Of a DNA stretch of 64,000 nt, positions 32,091-43,410 are shown piece after piece; the first letter of the stretch is position 1; every line of letters starts with the position of its first letter. Origin of the DNA: Seminavis robusta (taxonomy: Eukaryota > Bacillariophyta > Bacillariophyceae > Naviculales > Naviculaceae); NCBI GenBank assembly GCA_903772945.1, contig CAICTM010000008.1, positions 1 to 64,000 of the forward strand, written 5' to 3'. Under the pieces are notes generated by a model that saw only the letters and a list, made by a program, of their open reading frames with translations, did not search any database and was not told where the DNA came from. Position numbers and translations under genes: made by a program.

Positions 32091-32902
32091 GTTCTTGCCT
32101 TTTAAGGAGGTACCACCCGCTTTTACTCCCGAGTTTGTTTTGGTCAGTCCACAGTGGATACGTAAAATAGACATCCATGTTGAAGTGTACTCCATGGCCA
32201 CGTACTTTCCCTCATGCGATTATTGTAGCTAGTTTGCCGCCAGATGGAATCCTTCTTTTGTGGAATTCTTTATTTTAGCTGGCGACCATGGCCAATTTGT
32301 TCTCCATAAAGTAAACAACGGCAGATATGGATGATGCATCAGGAGAGGAAGGAACTGAAACACTCTACAGACAACCCACAGATTGATAACTCCGGCAGTG
32401 GTAGGAGGAGATGATTCAACTCCAGGTATTGAGAGAAAGTCGCCGTCAGAAGGAGTTAAACCAATTTTGCCTTTGTTTTTCCATCAGTGAGAACAAGGCA
32501 ACAAGCAACTATCCGAAAGAAATCAACAAAGTTAGCAAATGCATCGGCCGAGTGTATCATGCCTGACAGAGATCCATTACATCGAAGTTGCCTTCTTGCT
32601 GGGACCATGCCAACCTGTTTCTTGAACTTGAGTTAGGATGAGATTCCTCCTTGGTAGGTCCGAGAGGAGGAACAGCCCAACAATCCCTTCTCCAATATCG
32701 ACAATTGTGGCCACTCGCTCCTCCTTTTCTCCACGTGCTGTTCGGGAGGCATGAGATTCAACAAGAAGAGAGGCCACCAACACCTCGAAGACTCATCCTG
32801 GAACACAAAGGATTATCTGATTTAGTGAATGGCAACACCCGATGATATACATGCCGACAAGCTCGTGTCGAACTTACATTCAATACCACCTGTGTCACAT
32901 CC

Positions 32903-34584
32903 ATGGGCCAGTTGAGCTGTGGTAACCAAGAATGCAAGTCTTATGGCAAGTTGAAGTGTTCCGAAGTGTCACGAACCACTCTTCCGAAGAAGTCCGCACA
33001 TGTCACCAACCTTGACTACTCATTGAACGTGCATTTTGTGTTAGCCTTTGTGTGTTCGGGTGATGGAGGAGTGGAAGCACAGAGAACACTTGCAATGTTG
33101 AACTTACCCAATTACACAACCATGTCGAAGAAGTCATTCTCTAGCATTGAACTTGCCCTTGCACCTCATATCAATGCTGTTTGCCACAAGGCCATCGTGG
33201 ACAATCTGGTGGAAGAAGTTAGAAGAGTCATCACGCTGAGTATTCAACCTTTTTTTTTTCTGTTTTGGGGAAATTGGGGGGGGGGAAAAGGTTTTTTTGT
33301 CCATAGACAGTGAGAACGGTCCACTCACAGCAGCAACAGTCAATGATGGTATGACAGGCGTTGGGAAACCAAAAGTGTGTGGCCGGGATACATTCCCCTT
33401 CTGGTCATGCGAGTGTCATGGGCGCACTTACTGGAAAGCCTCTTGTTATCTGTCAGAGATCAAAGTTTTGTCGAAAGTGTCAATACCATCTCAGCCGTGG
33501 ACTCGCAGTTCCAGAACACGATTGCATGAGCAACTATGAGGGTAGCTCAGGTGGGATGGAGCCTGCTTCTCTGCTGATCATGGTGGAGGAATTGTATGAC
33601 TTGTACAACGTGGAGTTGGATAGGATCTGCACAGACGACGATTCCACGATGAAGGCTCATTGTAAATGGAGCAACAAAGATTGGTTGAAACACAATAAAC
33701 TCGACAAACTCCCAGTACTGGGAGTGACGAAGAATGGAAAACCGAAGACCAGGTCAGAAGGGTATCTTCGTTATCCAATTCGCCAACCACTGTTCGTTGC
33801 AGATCCTGCTCATCGGAAAAAGACATACCGAAACCATCTGTACGCGATGAAGGCAAAGGGTGTTAAGGCAAGTTTCGATTTGACATCTGGTGATATCCTC
33901 CGGTTGACCACTTACTACGTGTACTTCCTGAAGAAGCTGCCGGATTTACCGAGAGAAGAATGGTCTACTGCAATCAAGGCTGTACTGGAACATACTTTCG
34001 ACAACCATGAATTCTGCGGTGACTTCTGTTTGCGGAAGGACATGACACAGGTAGAGAAGGATGAGTGTGGAAAAGTGTACAGGAGCAAAACGAAAGACAA
34101 AGCCTGTCAATCACTGGTCGAACCTTTCAATCAATTCACCACCATGGAGAGGCTTGATGAATCCAACCACAGAATGACAACCAATGCGAATGAGTCACTC
34201 AACAACACTATTGCCTGGTTGGCTCCGAAGAACAAAGTGTATGCCGGTTCTTTGTCGCTCCAGAACCGAGTTTGCATTGCCGTCGGAATCACATTGCTTG
34301 GAGTGGAAGAGTTCTTTCGTCGACTGTTTTACACCATCGGCCTGGAAATGGAAGAAGGAACGGCCTATTTTCTGGCACAACAAGAGATATATCGAAAAAA
34401 AAGAATCAGCAAACGTAGAACAGTGGAGTACAAGAAAAAGCGCAATCGAGAGACTTACCAGAAACTTCGTGATTACCAACAGAAGCTGGAACAGGATCGC
34501 AAGGATGGCCGGCTGTACTCTTCTGGAATCGCCATTGGCAAGACGCCAAAAGCAAAGCAACCACCGAAGAAAAAAAGGAGATAA
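32903..34584 (+). CDS. Mutator-like transposase (one frameshift)
   Basis: Exon 1 (from ATG 32903; the frame is open back to about 32845) ends at 33239. A 67-nt intron with T- and G-homopolymers (gtattc...ccatag, 33240-33306) joins it to the next exon through VITL-NSENGPLT. One base shift at about 33355 then moves to the frame running to 34584. Family marks: LNLPNYTTMSKKSF near the N-terminus, SPSGHASVMGALTGKPL, a CRKCQ Cys pair, HDCMSNYEGSSGGMEPASLL (the C-x-N-x-GSS-x-x-ME signature of the Mutator-type transposase domain seen in diatoms and oomycetes), and NHRMTTNANESLNNTIAWLA. The C-terminus is a basic coiled-coil-like helix ending PPKKKRR, a nuclear-localisation signal. This is the transposase of the surrounding element. 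Confidence 0.75.
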
Positions 34585-34700
34585 ACAACAAAAGCGAGAA
34601 ACAGGGATGGGTGGAGTGTGTGTAGCTGTGGAGAGGAATAGGCCACAGCAGGTCTAGCTATCGAGGGTGTGTCAATCATGGCAAACAGAAGGCTTTACAT

Positions 34701-34946
34701 GTGCGGGTTGATACTCAGTATTTGGTTTCTGGCACTGCGGACGCGGTAGAACGCAATCCAGCATCGCAAACACACGAGAGCGACGGCCCAACCGACCACA
34801 AAGAAGAGATTACCGAGCAAGACATTGCCAATGCTACCTTAGAGCTTGTAGATTATATTGGTTTTGGCGAGGATTCAGAACGTGTTTCGGCACAGATCCA
34901 AGAGTTGGCAGGTGACTCCGACGATTCGAACCTTCCATCCATCTAA
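34701..34946 (+). CDS. Short acidic reading frame inside the transposon
   Basis: About 81 codons without an ATG start at the left end: a polar segment and then EEITEQDIANATLELVDYIG and ERVSAQIQELAGDSDDS. The composition is protein-like and it lies just after the transposase gene, so it may be a downstream exon or a small separate product. Support is weak. Confidence 0.25.
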   Translation: MRVDTQYLVSGTADAVERNPASQTHESDGPTDHKEEITEQDIANATLELVDYIGFGEDSERVSAQIQELAGDSDDSNLPSI

Positions 34947-35077
34947 TAGAAAAAGAATCTACAAATAGTACGAGCCGCTAAGTAATTGGATTATACTGTA
35001 ATACTATAGCGATCTGTCAATTCTGGCGACACCAAAACTTTTTGGGTAATCGCAAATACTTGTTCTCAAAGAGAGGT

Positions 35078-36668
35078 TCAACCGGAAGTTTCCTTGAGAG
35101 TGAGATCCTCCTCGAACCGGCCTCGCTTCTTATTCCTAGCCATCCTCTCTTCCGTGGAAAGGAATCCAGTTCTTGGTTTGTTCTTTTCGAAATTCGGATA
35201 CACTTTCCAGATGTTTTGAATTACACACGATGGCAATGGTGAAGCAGCGTCGAATTGGAAGACATTTGTGGCGTACCAGAAATAGACACACCAGCGCTTG
35301 TGAGATTGCGTCAACCCCCTGAAGTTGTGGCTGTACACCCTTCCGTTCGCTTTCTTCAAGATGTATTTCTTCAAGGAATGCAGGAGGTCATCCTTGTCAA
35401 CCAAATAGAGTGGAGCCTCGATGGTGGCGCAACAAAGAAGGCCATGTTCCTCGACACAGTCACACTTGCGGGGCTTCTCATCAACTTCATCTTCGGGATG
35501 ATAATCTTCAGAAGCCTCATCATCCACACAGAGGTAAGCCTGATTCATTGCCTCAATGACTAGCTTCTTGATGCTTGGTACCACAACAAAAGACGCATCA
35601 TGGAACTCATCACTGCTCCCCCGTGCAACCATCTGACTTGAAGCCTCTGGACGAAGCACCTGGAAGTTTTCATATGGGTCCGGCTTGAACTTGGTCATGA
35701 AAATGATTTCCTTGTTGTCCTTGCACCGACTAACATCCTTTGTACGGAACCGTGTCCACACGATGTCACTCTCCTGTACCACATTCCCTAGGACGTTAGG
35801 TGGCTGCTTCCAGGACATGTCGAAGATGATGAGAGAACAACGCATGGTTGCTGGAAACTGCTGGAACCAAATCACCTCAGCCTTGGAAATAGTGAAAGTC
35901 CTGAGAAGGTTCCAATGTTGATTTGCTCTTGTCCAGAATCACTGGTAACTCAAAGCCGAATACAAAAGCCATACCTGAGACTGTTGCTCCCAATCGGCAA
36001 GGACAAAGCAAACCAAGGTCAGCATGGCAGAAGCTCCAAAGGTACGCTGCACATTGAAACAGTCCACAACAAGCAACTGCTCAGGGAAATAGATAGTGGA
36101 ATCCTCGTCATCTCTCTTGTTATTACTGATTGCATCCTTCCAATCTCGCGACCTCTCAAATTTTCCATCTTCCGTCTTCCTGAATGCAGGTGTGTGCTGG
36201 TGGCTGAAAGCCAAGCTGCAACAAAGTCAGGAGATGCCTCTCCGTGTGCTCGACAACAACCATGGAGGTTACCGGCATCTTGTTCGATGAAATGGACGTT
36301 TTATTATCTTCTATTAGTCCTACGGTCCATTTGCCCGTGAAATGAGTACCATGGATTGGCGTCCCAACAACATGGGGAATGAAGTCTATCCGGCTTGCTC
36401 TGCTTGTCGATGCTTTCGCGATGATTCGGACTATCCACCACAACAACAAACTACCTTTTTCGACAACATACAATGATGTACGTTTGTGGGACTCGATCAT
36501 TGCCCCCCTTCCGGTGCGACCAAGAGGGTATGGACATAGCGGATGGAAGCTATGCTTGTGCTCTACAGGACGGCATTGGGGTGGACAATTGCAGAGGGGT
36601 GTAGCGGGTAAGTGCCATCCATCGAAGTTAACAGACTTTTTTCGATACCCCAAACTGACACCCATCAT
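35078..36668 (-). CDS. Second gene of the Mutator-like element (one frameshift, one stop)
   Basis: Read from ATG 36668 the strand encodes about 529 residues if two lesions are allowed for: a one-base shift near 36215 (between LLTLLQLGF and SHQHTPAFRKTED) and an in-frame TGA near 35940 (between LLYSALSYQ and FWTRANQHWN). Features: a Cys/His cluster near the start (PLCNCPPQCRPVEHKHSFH), a hydrophobic helical core (YFPEQLLVVDCFNVQRTFGA, MLTLVCFVLADW), AEVIWFQQFPATMRCSLIIF, a second Cys cluster (KCDCVEEHGLLCCA), and a basic tail (MARNKKRGRFEEDLTL). I do not recognise a family. Its place inside the inverted repeats and convergence with the transposase suggest an accessory protein of the element or a captured host gene. 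Confidence 0.55.
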
Positions 36669-36921
36669 TCTGCGTGTTTAAAGGTACAGCGGCTGTCTAC
36701 CCAAAGGCAAGTTAACAGCAGAGTTGTTGGGAACACACACATCCACTGCACGGGTCTCTACATGGCCGGTGAGTCTAACTGCAGCGGCATGGAGCTAACG
36801 GCATCGGATCATTGTCGGTGGATAGAATAGGCTCGATAAAGTCTGAAATAAGACGAGAGTTTTCCGGGTTACCTCCCGCTGACGTGCAGACCTGGTGGTA
36901 CCTCCTTAATGTTGACTTGCC

Positions 36922-37899
36922 AATTAATTCTAAAGAGAGCAAGAGAGCTTCAGAGTCCCATCAACATGAATCTCAGAATCTGAGTTGATCTTCAATTTGC
37001 TCCCGACTCCCGGCACCCTTCCGCTCTTGGGCTGTTCTTGCAGTTCTCACTCCGACTAGCTAGCTAGTAGACTTGACTTTTCAGGGGTATCATCTGAGTT
37101 CTTGATGGTTAGACCTACGTGTACCGGTATTCTTCAGTGCTGCAAGATTTAAATAAATGAATTCTGAGTGGTGGGATGCCAGGTCACCGCATCGTGCTAC
37201 TGTCGAAATACTCCAAATACCAAATACTCCAGGAAGCTCTCCAAAAGTCGAAAGTGCACAATGTGGCAATGCATGTGGTTGAATATTGACAAAGTGAGAA
37301 ACCCTTCAGAAAGCCGTCAGACACTTTCCTGGGAAATCTTCTTTGGGACCAAGTCAAGATCGATGGAGATTCGATCTCAGAATTCACCATCGTCGCTATT
37401 ATGCCCTCTGTCCACAATAATGTCATGTCCACGGAAGGCAGCTGCTAGGTGCTCGTACGATCGAGAATAAAGAATGCTTCTGCTACCCATTCTCCCGCAG
37501 CTTTTGCTTCCGAGCAACACCGAGCGGTATGATAGCAGTTGCCCCTATGCAGTAACCAGCTTGCTTCTTTTTAGTTAGCTAGTTAGTTAGTTATTAGGCT
37601 ATCCACCCAGCTCTCCAGAAGTAGCTATCTGCTAGCTGGCTACCAGAACCAGATAGTCACATACTGTACCGTACTGTAGCTGCGGAAGAGCTGCACACGC
37701 ATACTTTCATTGCTCGGCGAAGAAAAAACATCCAGCTTCAGTTGTTGCTTTTTACTTCTTCTACTAATCTTCATTCTCTGAGCTGGCACAACTCAACAAC
37801 CACCACAATCGGAAAGCACATAACACCCAACTAATTCTTACGCATCACATCATCTATTAGTCAACTGAGTATATTTTTTTTACTGAAAGAATACCCCAA
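36922..37899. other. Intergenic, upstream of the cyclase gene
   Basis: No gene is supported. There is a (TAGT)n run at about 37575-37590 and TACCGGTA at 37122. The 150 bases before ATG 37900 are AC-rich with a T8 run, a plausible 5' leader. Confidence 0.5.
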
Positions 37900-40062
37900 A
37901 TGAGATCATCCGGTCAAAAAGATCTCCTGCATATGAACAGCAATTCCAATAGCGCCACCACCATGACCATGGCACTCGCCAACGGCAGCGACAGCGGCGA
38001 AGACGACAGCGGTTACCGCAATCATCATCGCAGGAATCATCATGAAGTGGTCGAAGAATACCACGATGAACTCAGTCTGAGCGAAGACAGCAGCGATGGT
38101 GATATTCACGGCAGCTCGCAGAGCGGCTCTTCCACGGCGACCACTTCCAAGAAGATCACCGAGGAAACCAACGAGAAGTTGGCACAGCGAGAGACGCGTC
38201 ATGTCTTGTACCTGCGCTTGCTCGTATGTGCCATTCTACTTGCTGCGGCTCTAGCCGTGTCTCTGATGGTGTACAACATCTCCATTCAAGCCGAAGAAGA
38301 TCAGTTTCAACTACAGTTCTTGGGGGCCGCTTCCAAGGTCACTGGTAAGTTGCTGACATACTACCGGTATCACTGATGGCTAGCTATGGCTAGCTATATA
38401 TGACTGGCTATCTGGCCATCTAGCTAGGTCAAGTTGGCTAGCTGGCTAGTAGTTGGCTGGGTTGGCTAGCAAGACAGGCACCTGCATGCCTTGTGCTTGA
38501 TAGCCATCTGGCTTTCCCACAAGGCCTCCCTGACTGGCTGCCTACCTAGCTACAGTGGCTACCGTATCATGCTTGTTTGCAACAGTGAGGCTAACATTAC
38601 CTTGTTTCTTCCCCGCTACCTTACTTATCTTACCTCATCTTACCTTATCGTACAGACACCTTTTTGGAGATTGCCAATGATAGGCTGGGATACGCCGGAG
38701 CGCTGGTAGTATCGCTCGTTTCCCACGCCATTGATCGCGAAGGGGCATGGCCCTTTGTGACCTTGTCCAACTTTCCACAACGTGCCCAGTCCGTCAAGGA
38801 ACAATCGGGAATCTTGTCCATTGGGGTCAATCCCATTGTCGAACGCAGAGAACGACGAGACTGGGAAAACTACACACTACACCATCCCGAGGCTGTCAAG
38901 TACTACAATGATTCCATGGAATACAACCAACGAGTTGGACTCGATGAACTGGACAATCGTCGACCGGTCCAAACCGACGATGAAGATCTAGACATTCAAT
39001 CCAGTGGCATTGCCAATCGCATCTACGATCTCGCACGTTTCCAAGGATCCAAGGCTAAGATCAGTCCGGGAAAGGATCGCTACTTGCCCGCTTGGCTCCT
39101 ATCTCCCTTTACCAGTTCAAGAGCCATGATCAATCAAGATCGATCCTCCAACTCGGAAGGCCTTCGGTTGTGTCTCCTCCATGATGCCGTTGTCTTTGAA
39201 GGATTGCAGTTTGCGAGACCCGGTTACGGATTTGATGAAGATCCGTACACTTCCGAAATTGCCTGGCTCTTGTCTATTGCCAACAAGGAACCCACACTCT
39301 ACCTCGGGGACTTGTTTTCGACCGTATACCTTCCTCTCTACGATTCCTTCAAAGAAAACCGTCGTACTGTGGGCATCATGCGACTGGTCTTTCATTGGGC
39401 ACGATTCTTCCGCGACATTCTACCTCCCAGCCAAAATGGAATCCTCTTTGTATTGGAAGACACTTGTTCCGAACCATTTACCTATGTCATTAACGGTGGC
39501 ACGGTAGAGCCATTGGGGGTCGGCGACCTCCACGACCCCAAGTACGACTTTTTGGAACAACGAGCCGACTTTCGCAACGTTTCCCGCATCAGTGATGGAA
39601 CCGCCGTGGGGATGGCCCTCTACCAAGATTCCTGTCCCATTACCATTCGAGTCTATCCCACCAAAGAATTCCACGACTCTTTTCGGACCAATAATCCTGC
39701 CATTATTACGGTCGCCGTGGCATGTGTCTTTGTCTTTGCCATGCTCATGTTTTTTGTCTACGACCGACTCGTCGAACGTCGTCAACGATTGGTACTCAAA
39801 AAGGCAGAACAAACCAGTGCCATTGTCTCGAGTCTCTTTCCCAAAAATGTTCGGGATCGCATGATGGAAGAAACCAACAAGACCAGGAAAAAGGAAGAAG
39901 CCAGAAGCATGTTCTCCAATCCAAATCATCACAATAATCCTCGCCAATCTCTTGTCAGTAATCGCAGTAATAGTTTGAATGGACGAAATGGGGCACCCAT
40001 TGCCGATCTCTTCCCCGAGGCAACTGTCATGTTTGCGGTAAGCAGCACCTTTTGGTACTTGC

Positions 40063-40097
<35 letters not shown>

Positions 40098-43000
40098 CAC
40101 TTGGATTTCTCACTCACCACTACTGTACGTACTTGTCTCGGTTGCATCCATGGTTCCACAGGATATTGCTGGTACGAAAAAGACAAAATTGCTCTTTCCT
40201 GGACTCATATTCGTGGGCATTTTCAAAGATTTCTCACACCGTGTTACCTATCTCCTTTTGAACTTGCAGGGTTCACCGCGTGGTCGTCCAGCCGAGGTAG
40301 GCTTCTGTGTATCGTCAAAAAAGGACTGTTTTGCGGCTCGTGGCTTGCTCATGCTCCTGTGCCCGTTCTTTCTCGCTTTTATGCATACAGACCCAGCACA
40401 AGTATTCCTCCTCCTCCAGAACATCTACCAGGCATTTGATCGTCTCGCCGCGAAGCGCCAGGTCTTCAAGGTGGAAACTGTAAGCCACTAAATTCCTTCC
40501 GCAACGAATGTTCTACGAGGGTTTTTGTTCTCACTGAGTTTTTTCGTGTTCTCTATAGATTGGCGACTCGGTATGTTTGCGTAGGCTTGGACGAGTCTTC
40601 ATGAAAGTTATCTAGTCGAAGCTCATGCACGCTGCTGTTTGCGTTTCTAGTATGTCGCCGTCACCGGATGCCCCACCCCTCAACCTCGTCACGGTAAGAG
40701 AGCAACATCAGAAGCCAAGGCTGTCACTTTAGCGTGATTTCAGTCTGTCCTCACGTTGCTGTGTTCTATTTGTTCGTTTTAGCTTTGATCATGGCGCGAT
40801 TTGCGGCTGAGTGCATGGGAGCTATGCGGAGTGTAGTTCAAAGCCTCTATACGGAGCTCGGACCAGACACAGCTGATCTCACAATGAGATTTGGAATCAA
40901 TAGTGGGCCTGTGACTGTACGTACCAGTTTGCGAAGATCGAGTGCTTTAATCACCAAGACTTAGTCTGCTCACGACAACCTGATCTTACCTCGATTGAAA
41001 TCATTCGGTACATTCTAGGCTGGTGTGTTGATGGGTGATCGGGCTCGTTTCCAATTGTGAGTGCTTCTTCCTGCTTACTGTATCGATGAAATGGCTGTTT
41101 CTGACTGTCATACTCTCGAATCATTGTTCCAGGTTTGGGGACACTGTCAACACCGCGGCTCGAATGGAGAGCACGGGGGTGAAGGACAAGATTCAAGCCT
41201 CCAAGTCAACAGCAGACATTCTAACCGAGTATGGAAAACAGCATTGGTTGCAGATGCGGGAGGACAAGGTTCACGCAAAAGGCAAGGGGCTTCTCACAAC
41301 CTACTTTGTGTCTCCATGGGCTCACAAAGAAGGAACCACTGTTACGTCCAGCGACTCTGGCCAGTATGACCCGGATGCGTTGGCTCAGACAAGCGGTCAT
41401 ACTCCGTCGCCTGAGGAACCAGTTCCAGAAATGGCTTATGGTCGCCTCGTAGAATGGATGACAGAACTCTTCAAGAGTTATGTGAAGGACATTGTTGCGA
41501 AGCGTGCCGTGACGCCCAAGAAAAGTGCACGTTCCGATTCTAAGAAGATTGCAGGGGGTACTCCATTAGACGAAGTCGTTGAAATCATTGAGTTGCCTCA
41601 ATTCGATCCGAAGGCATTGGAAGCCCTGGCCCGTAGCGGAAGAAGTGTGGTGCTTGACGATGAAATCACCTCGCTCCTCCGCGAATACGTTGCAGTGATT
41701 GCTTCTCTCTACCACAACAACCCCTTTCACAACTTTGACGTGAGAACTTATGCACCGCCTTGATTCTTCATAATGCAATCAACACAAACTCACATATCTT
41801 CATCGTGTCTGTCACTCTATTTTTTCTCAAACAGCATGCTTGCCGTAAGTACTGTTAATCGTCCGGTGCATCAGTTTGCACGCAATGTGGTACGGGAATC
41901 TAAACAATTCACTTTCTGTGACACAGATGTAACAATGGCCGCGAACAAGTTTCTCAAGAGAGTTGTGAAACCCGGCGAAGGCACTTTTGAGGGGGCCCAT
42001 GATGCAAGGGAGATGGCGTCGCAACTCCACGACTACACTCATGGCATTCATTCTGATCCCATCACGTTGTTCGCCATTGTCTTTTCAGGTGAGTCGGGAT
42101 GCCGTAGCACACGCTGAACACACCTACTCGCTGGAAGTCTGGATTCTCACCCTTTTCTCGTTCGGAACACCTAGCCTTGATTCATGACGTCGACCACATG
42201 GGAGTGTCGAACGCACAGCTGGAAAAGGAAAACGAAGATTTGGCAATATTATACAAACACAAGAGCATTGCTGAGCAGGTACGTTCCAACTTCCATGAGC
42301 CAATCCAAGAATCGCGATGATCGACCTGACAAGTAGTGGTGTGATCCTTTTGATTCACAGAATTCGCTGGATGTGGCCTGGGATCACCTCATGTCTGACA
42401 AATTCGAAAAACTTCGAAACTACATCTTTGCTACGCCGAGCGACTTAGCTCGATTTCGAGAAGTGGTGGTCAATGTCGTGCTGGCAACTGTACGTTACGA
42501 TAAGTTTCGTGCATTCGGTTGTGTTTGCTGATCAATGGCGCCATGCTCACATCTCGAGGTTTCCATTGTAGGACATTTTTGACAAGGAGCTGAATGATCT
42601 TCGAAAGACTCGCTGGAACAAGGCGTTTTCGGAAGATTCCGAGTCCAGCCTTTCGAAAGTGCAGAAGAATGGACTACGAGCCACGATTGTTGTAAGTGGA
42701 AGATAGTGTTCTCCTCTTAACCATTGCATTTCGCCTGCTGCTGTTTGCTCAGAAGGCATTTTTGCTACTTTCGCAGATCGAACACATAATGCAAGCAAGC
42801 GACGTCAGGTAAGCGTTCCTCAACGTTTGGCTTCTTCTGACTGCTTCATCACCTCAGCTCACCTCTGTTTCGACCTTTCCTTTCCAGTCACACGATGCAA
42901 CACTGGCATGTATACCGCAAGTGGAACAAGAACTTGTTTCAGGAGATGACTCTGGCACACCGTGAGGGTCGCATGTCCAAGGACCCAGCAACTTTCTGGT

Positions 43001-43203
43001 ATCAAGGCGAGCTTGGCTTCTTTGACAACTACATCATTCCTCTTGCTAAGAAGCTCAAGGAGTGCAACGTGTTTGGGGTTACCAGTGATGAGTGCTTGAA
43101 TTATGCCATGCAAAACAGGGAGGAATGGGAAGAGCGCGGGCAGTCCATCGTCGCGGAAATGGTGGAAGAGCTTCGGCGGTCGGGAACCGAGCCAGCGCCC
43201 TAA
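37900..43203 (+). CDS. Receptor-type nucleotide cyclase fused to cyclic-nucleotide phosphodiesterase, 17 exons
   Basis: Exons by GT/AG ends: 37900-38344, 38656-40037, 40162-40171, 40270-40296, 40391-40479, 40559-40570, 40651-40693, 40783-40916, 41019-41056, 41133-41739, 41835-41844, 41927-42088, 42175-42278, 42361-42489, 42572-42691, 42777-42808, 42888-43203. They total 3660 nt, all phases agree, 1,219 residues. Order: acidic disordered N-terminus; membrane helix (LRLLVCAILLAAALAVSLMV); about 350-residue outer domain with a CHASE-like feel; second helix (AIITVAVACVFVFAMLMFFV); class III cyclase domain with ADIAGFTAWSS and VETIGDSYVAVTG (the two metal Asp) and FGDTVNTAARMEST; then a class I PDE domain with HNNPFHNFDHACHVTM and ALIHDVDHMGVSNAQL (metal-binding His/Asp). 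Glu in VETIGD favours GTP, but the partner position is Gln (RFQLFGD), so cAMP or cGMP cannot be settled. Synthesis and hydrolysis sit in one chain. Confidence 0.92.
40063..40096. repeat. (TG)n microsatellite in cyclase intron 2
   Basis: About 15 TG units lie in the intron between exon 2 and the 10-nt exon 3. It is probably length-polymorphic. Confidence 0.9.
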
Positions 43204-43395
43204 TTTGTTGCACAGTTCTGGTACTTGGTAGATGCATGCGCTACTAGTGCATGGGCTGTGTCAGTAACCCTGATAGAATACATTTTTGTACGAGTAGCTA
43301 GTGAACCGTACGATTATGGGCACGGCTTGACCTTGACGAAACTGAAGAGTCGGGGATTTGGCAGGGGAGAAGTGGAGGGTGTTACCATAACTTCA

Positions 43396-43410
43396 TGCTT
43401 GCTATTCCCT
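43396..43410. repeat. LINE target-site duplication, left
   Basis: TGCTTGCTATTCCCT, identical to 44332-44346. Confidence 0.9.

Larger units (their letters stand above)
32100..36910. mobile_element. Mutator-like DNA transposon with two converging genes
   Basis: TTAAGGAGGTACCACC at 32102-32117 occurs as its exact reverse complement at 36894-36909, giving short terminal inverted repeats about 4.8 kb apart. Outside them, GTTCTTGCC (32091-32099) and GTTGACTTGCC (36911-36921) look like a target duplication that has since changed by two bases. Inside lie a plus-strand transposase gene and a minus-strand second gene converging on about 34.6-35.1 kb. Both genes are damaged, so the copy is probably no longer autonomous. 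The inverted repeats are much shorter than in many Mutator elements, so the limits are tentative. Confidence 0.65.

Noticed and set aside
39420-40100. 226-codon minus-strand frame
   Set aside because: Antisense of the outer and membrane part of the cyclase gene, whose exon model is fully consistent.
43395-43410. ATG of the LINE-containing frame taken as a gene start
   Set aside because: It lies in the target-site duplication, so the frame is a chance join of target and LINE.
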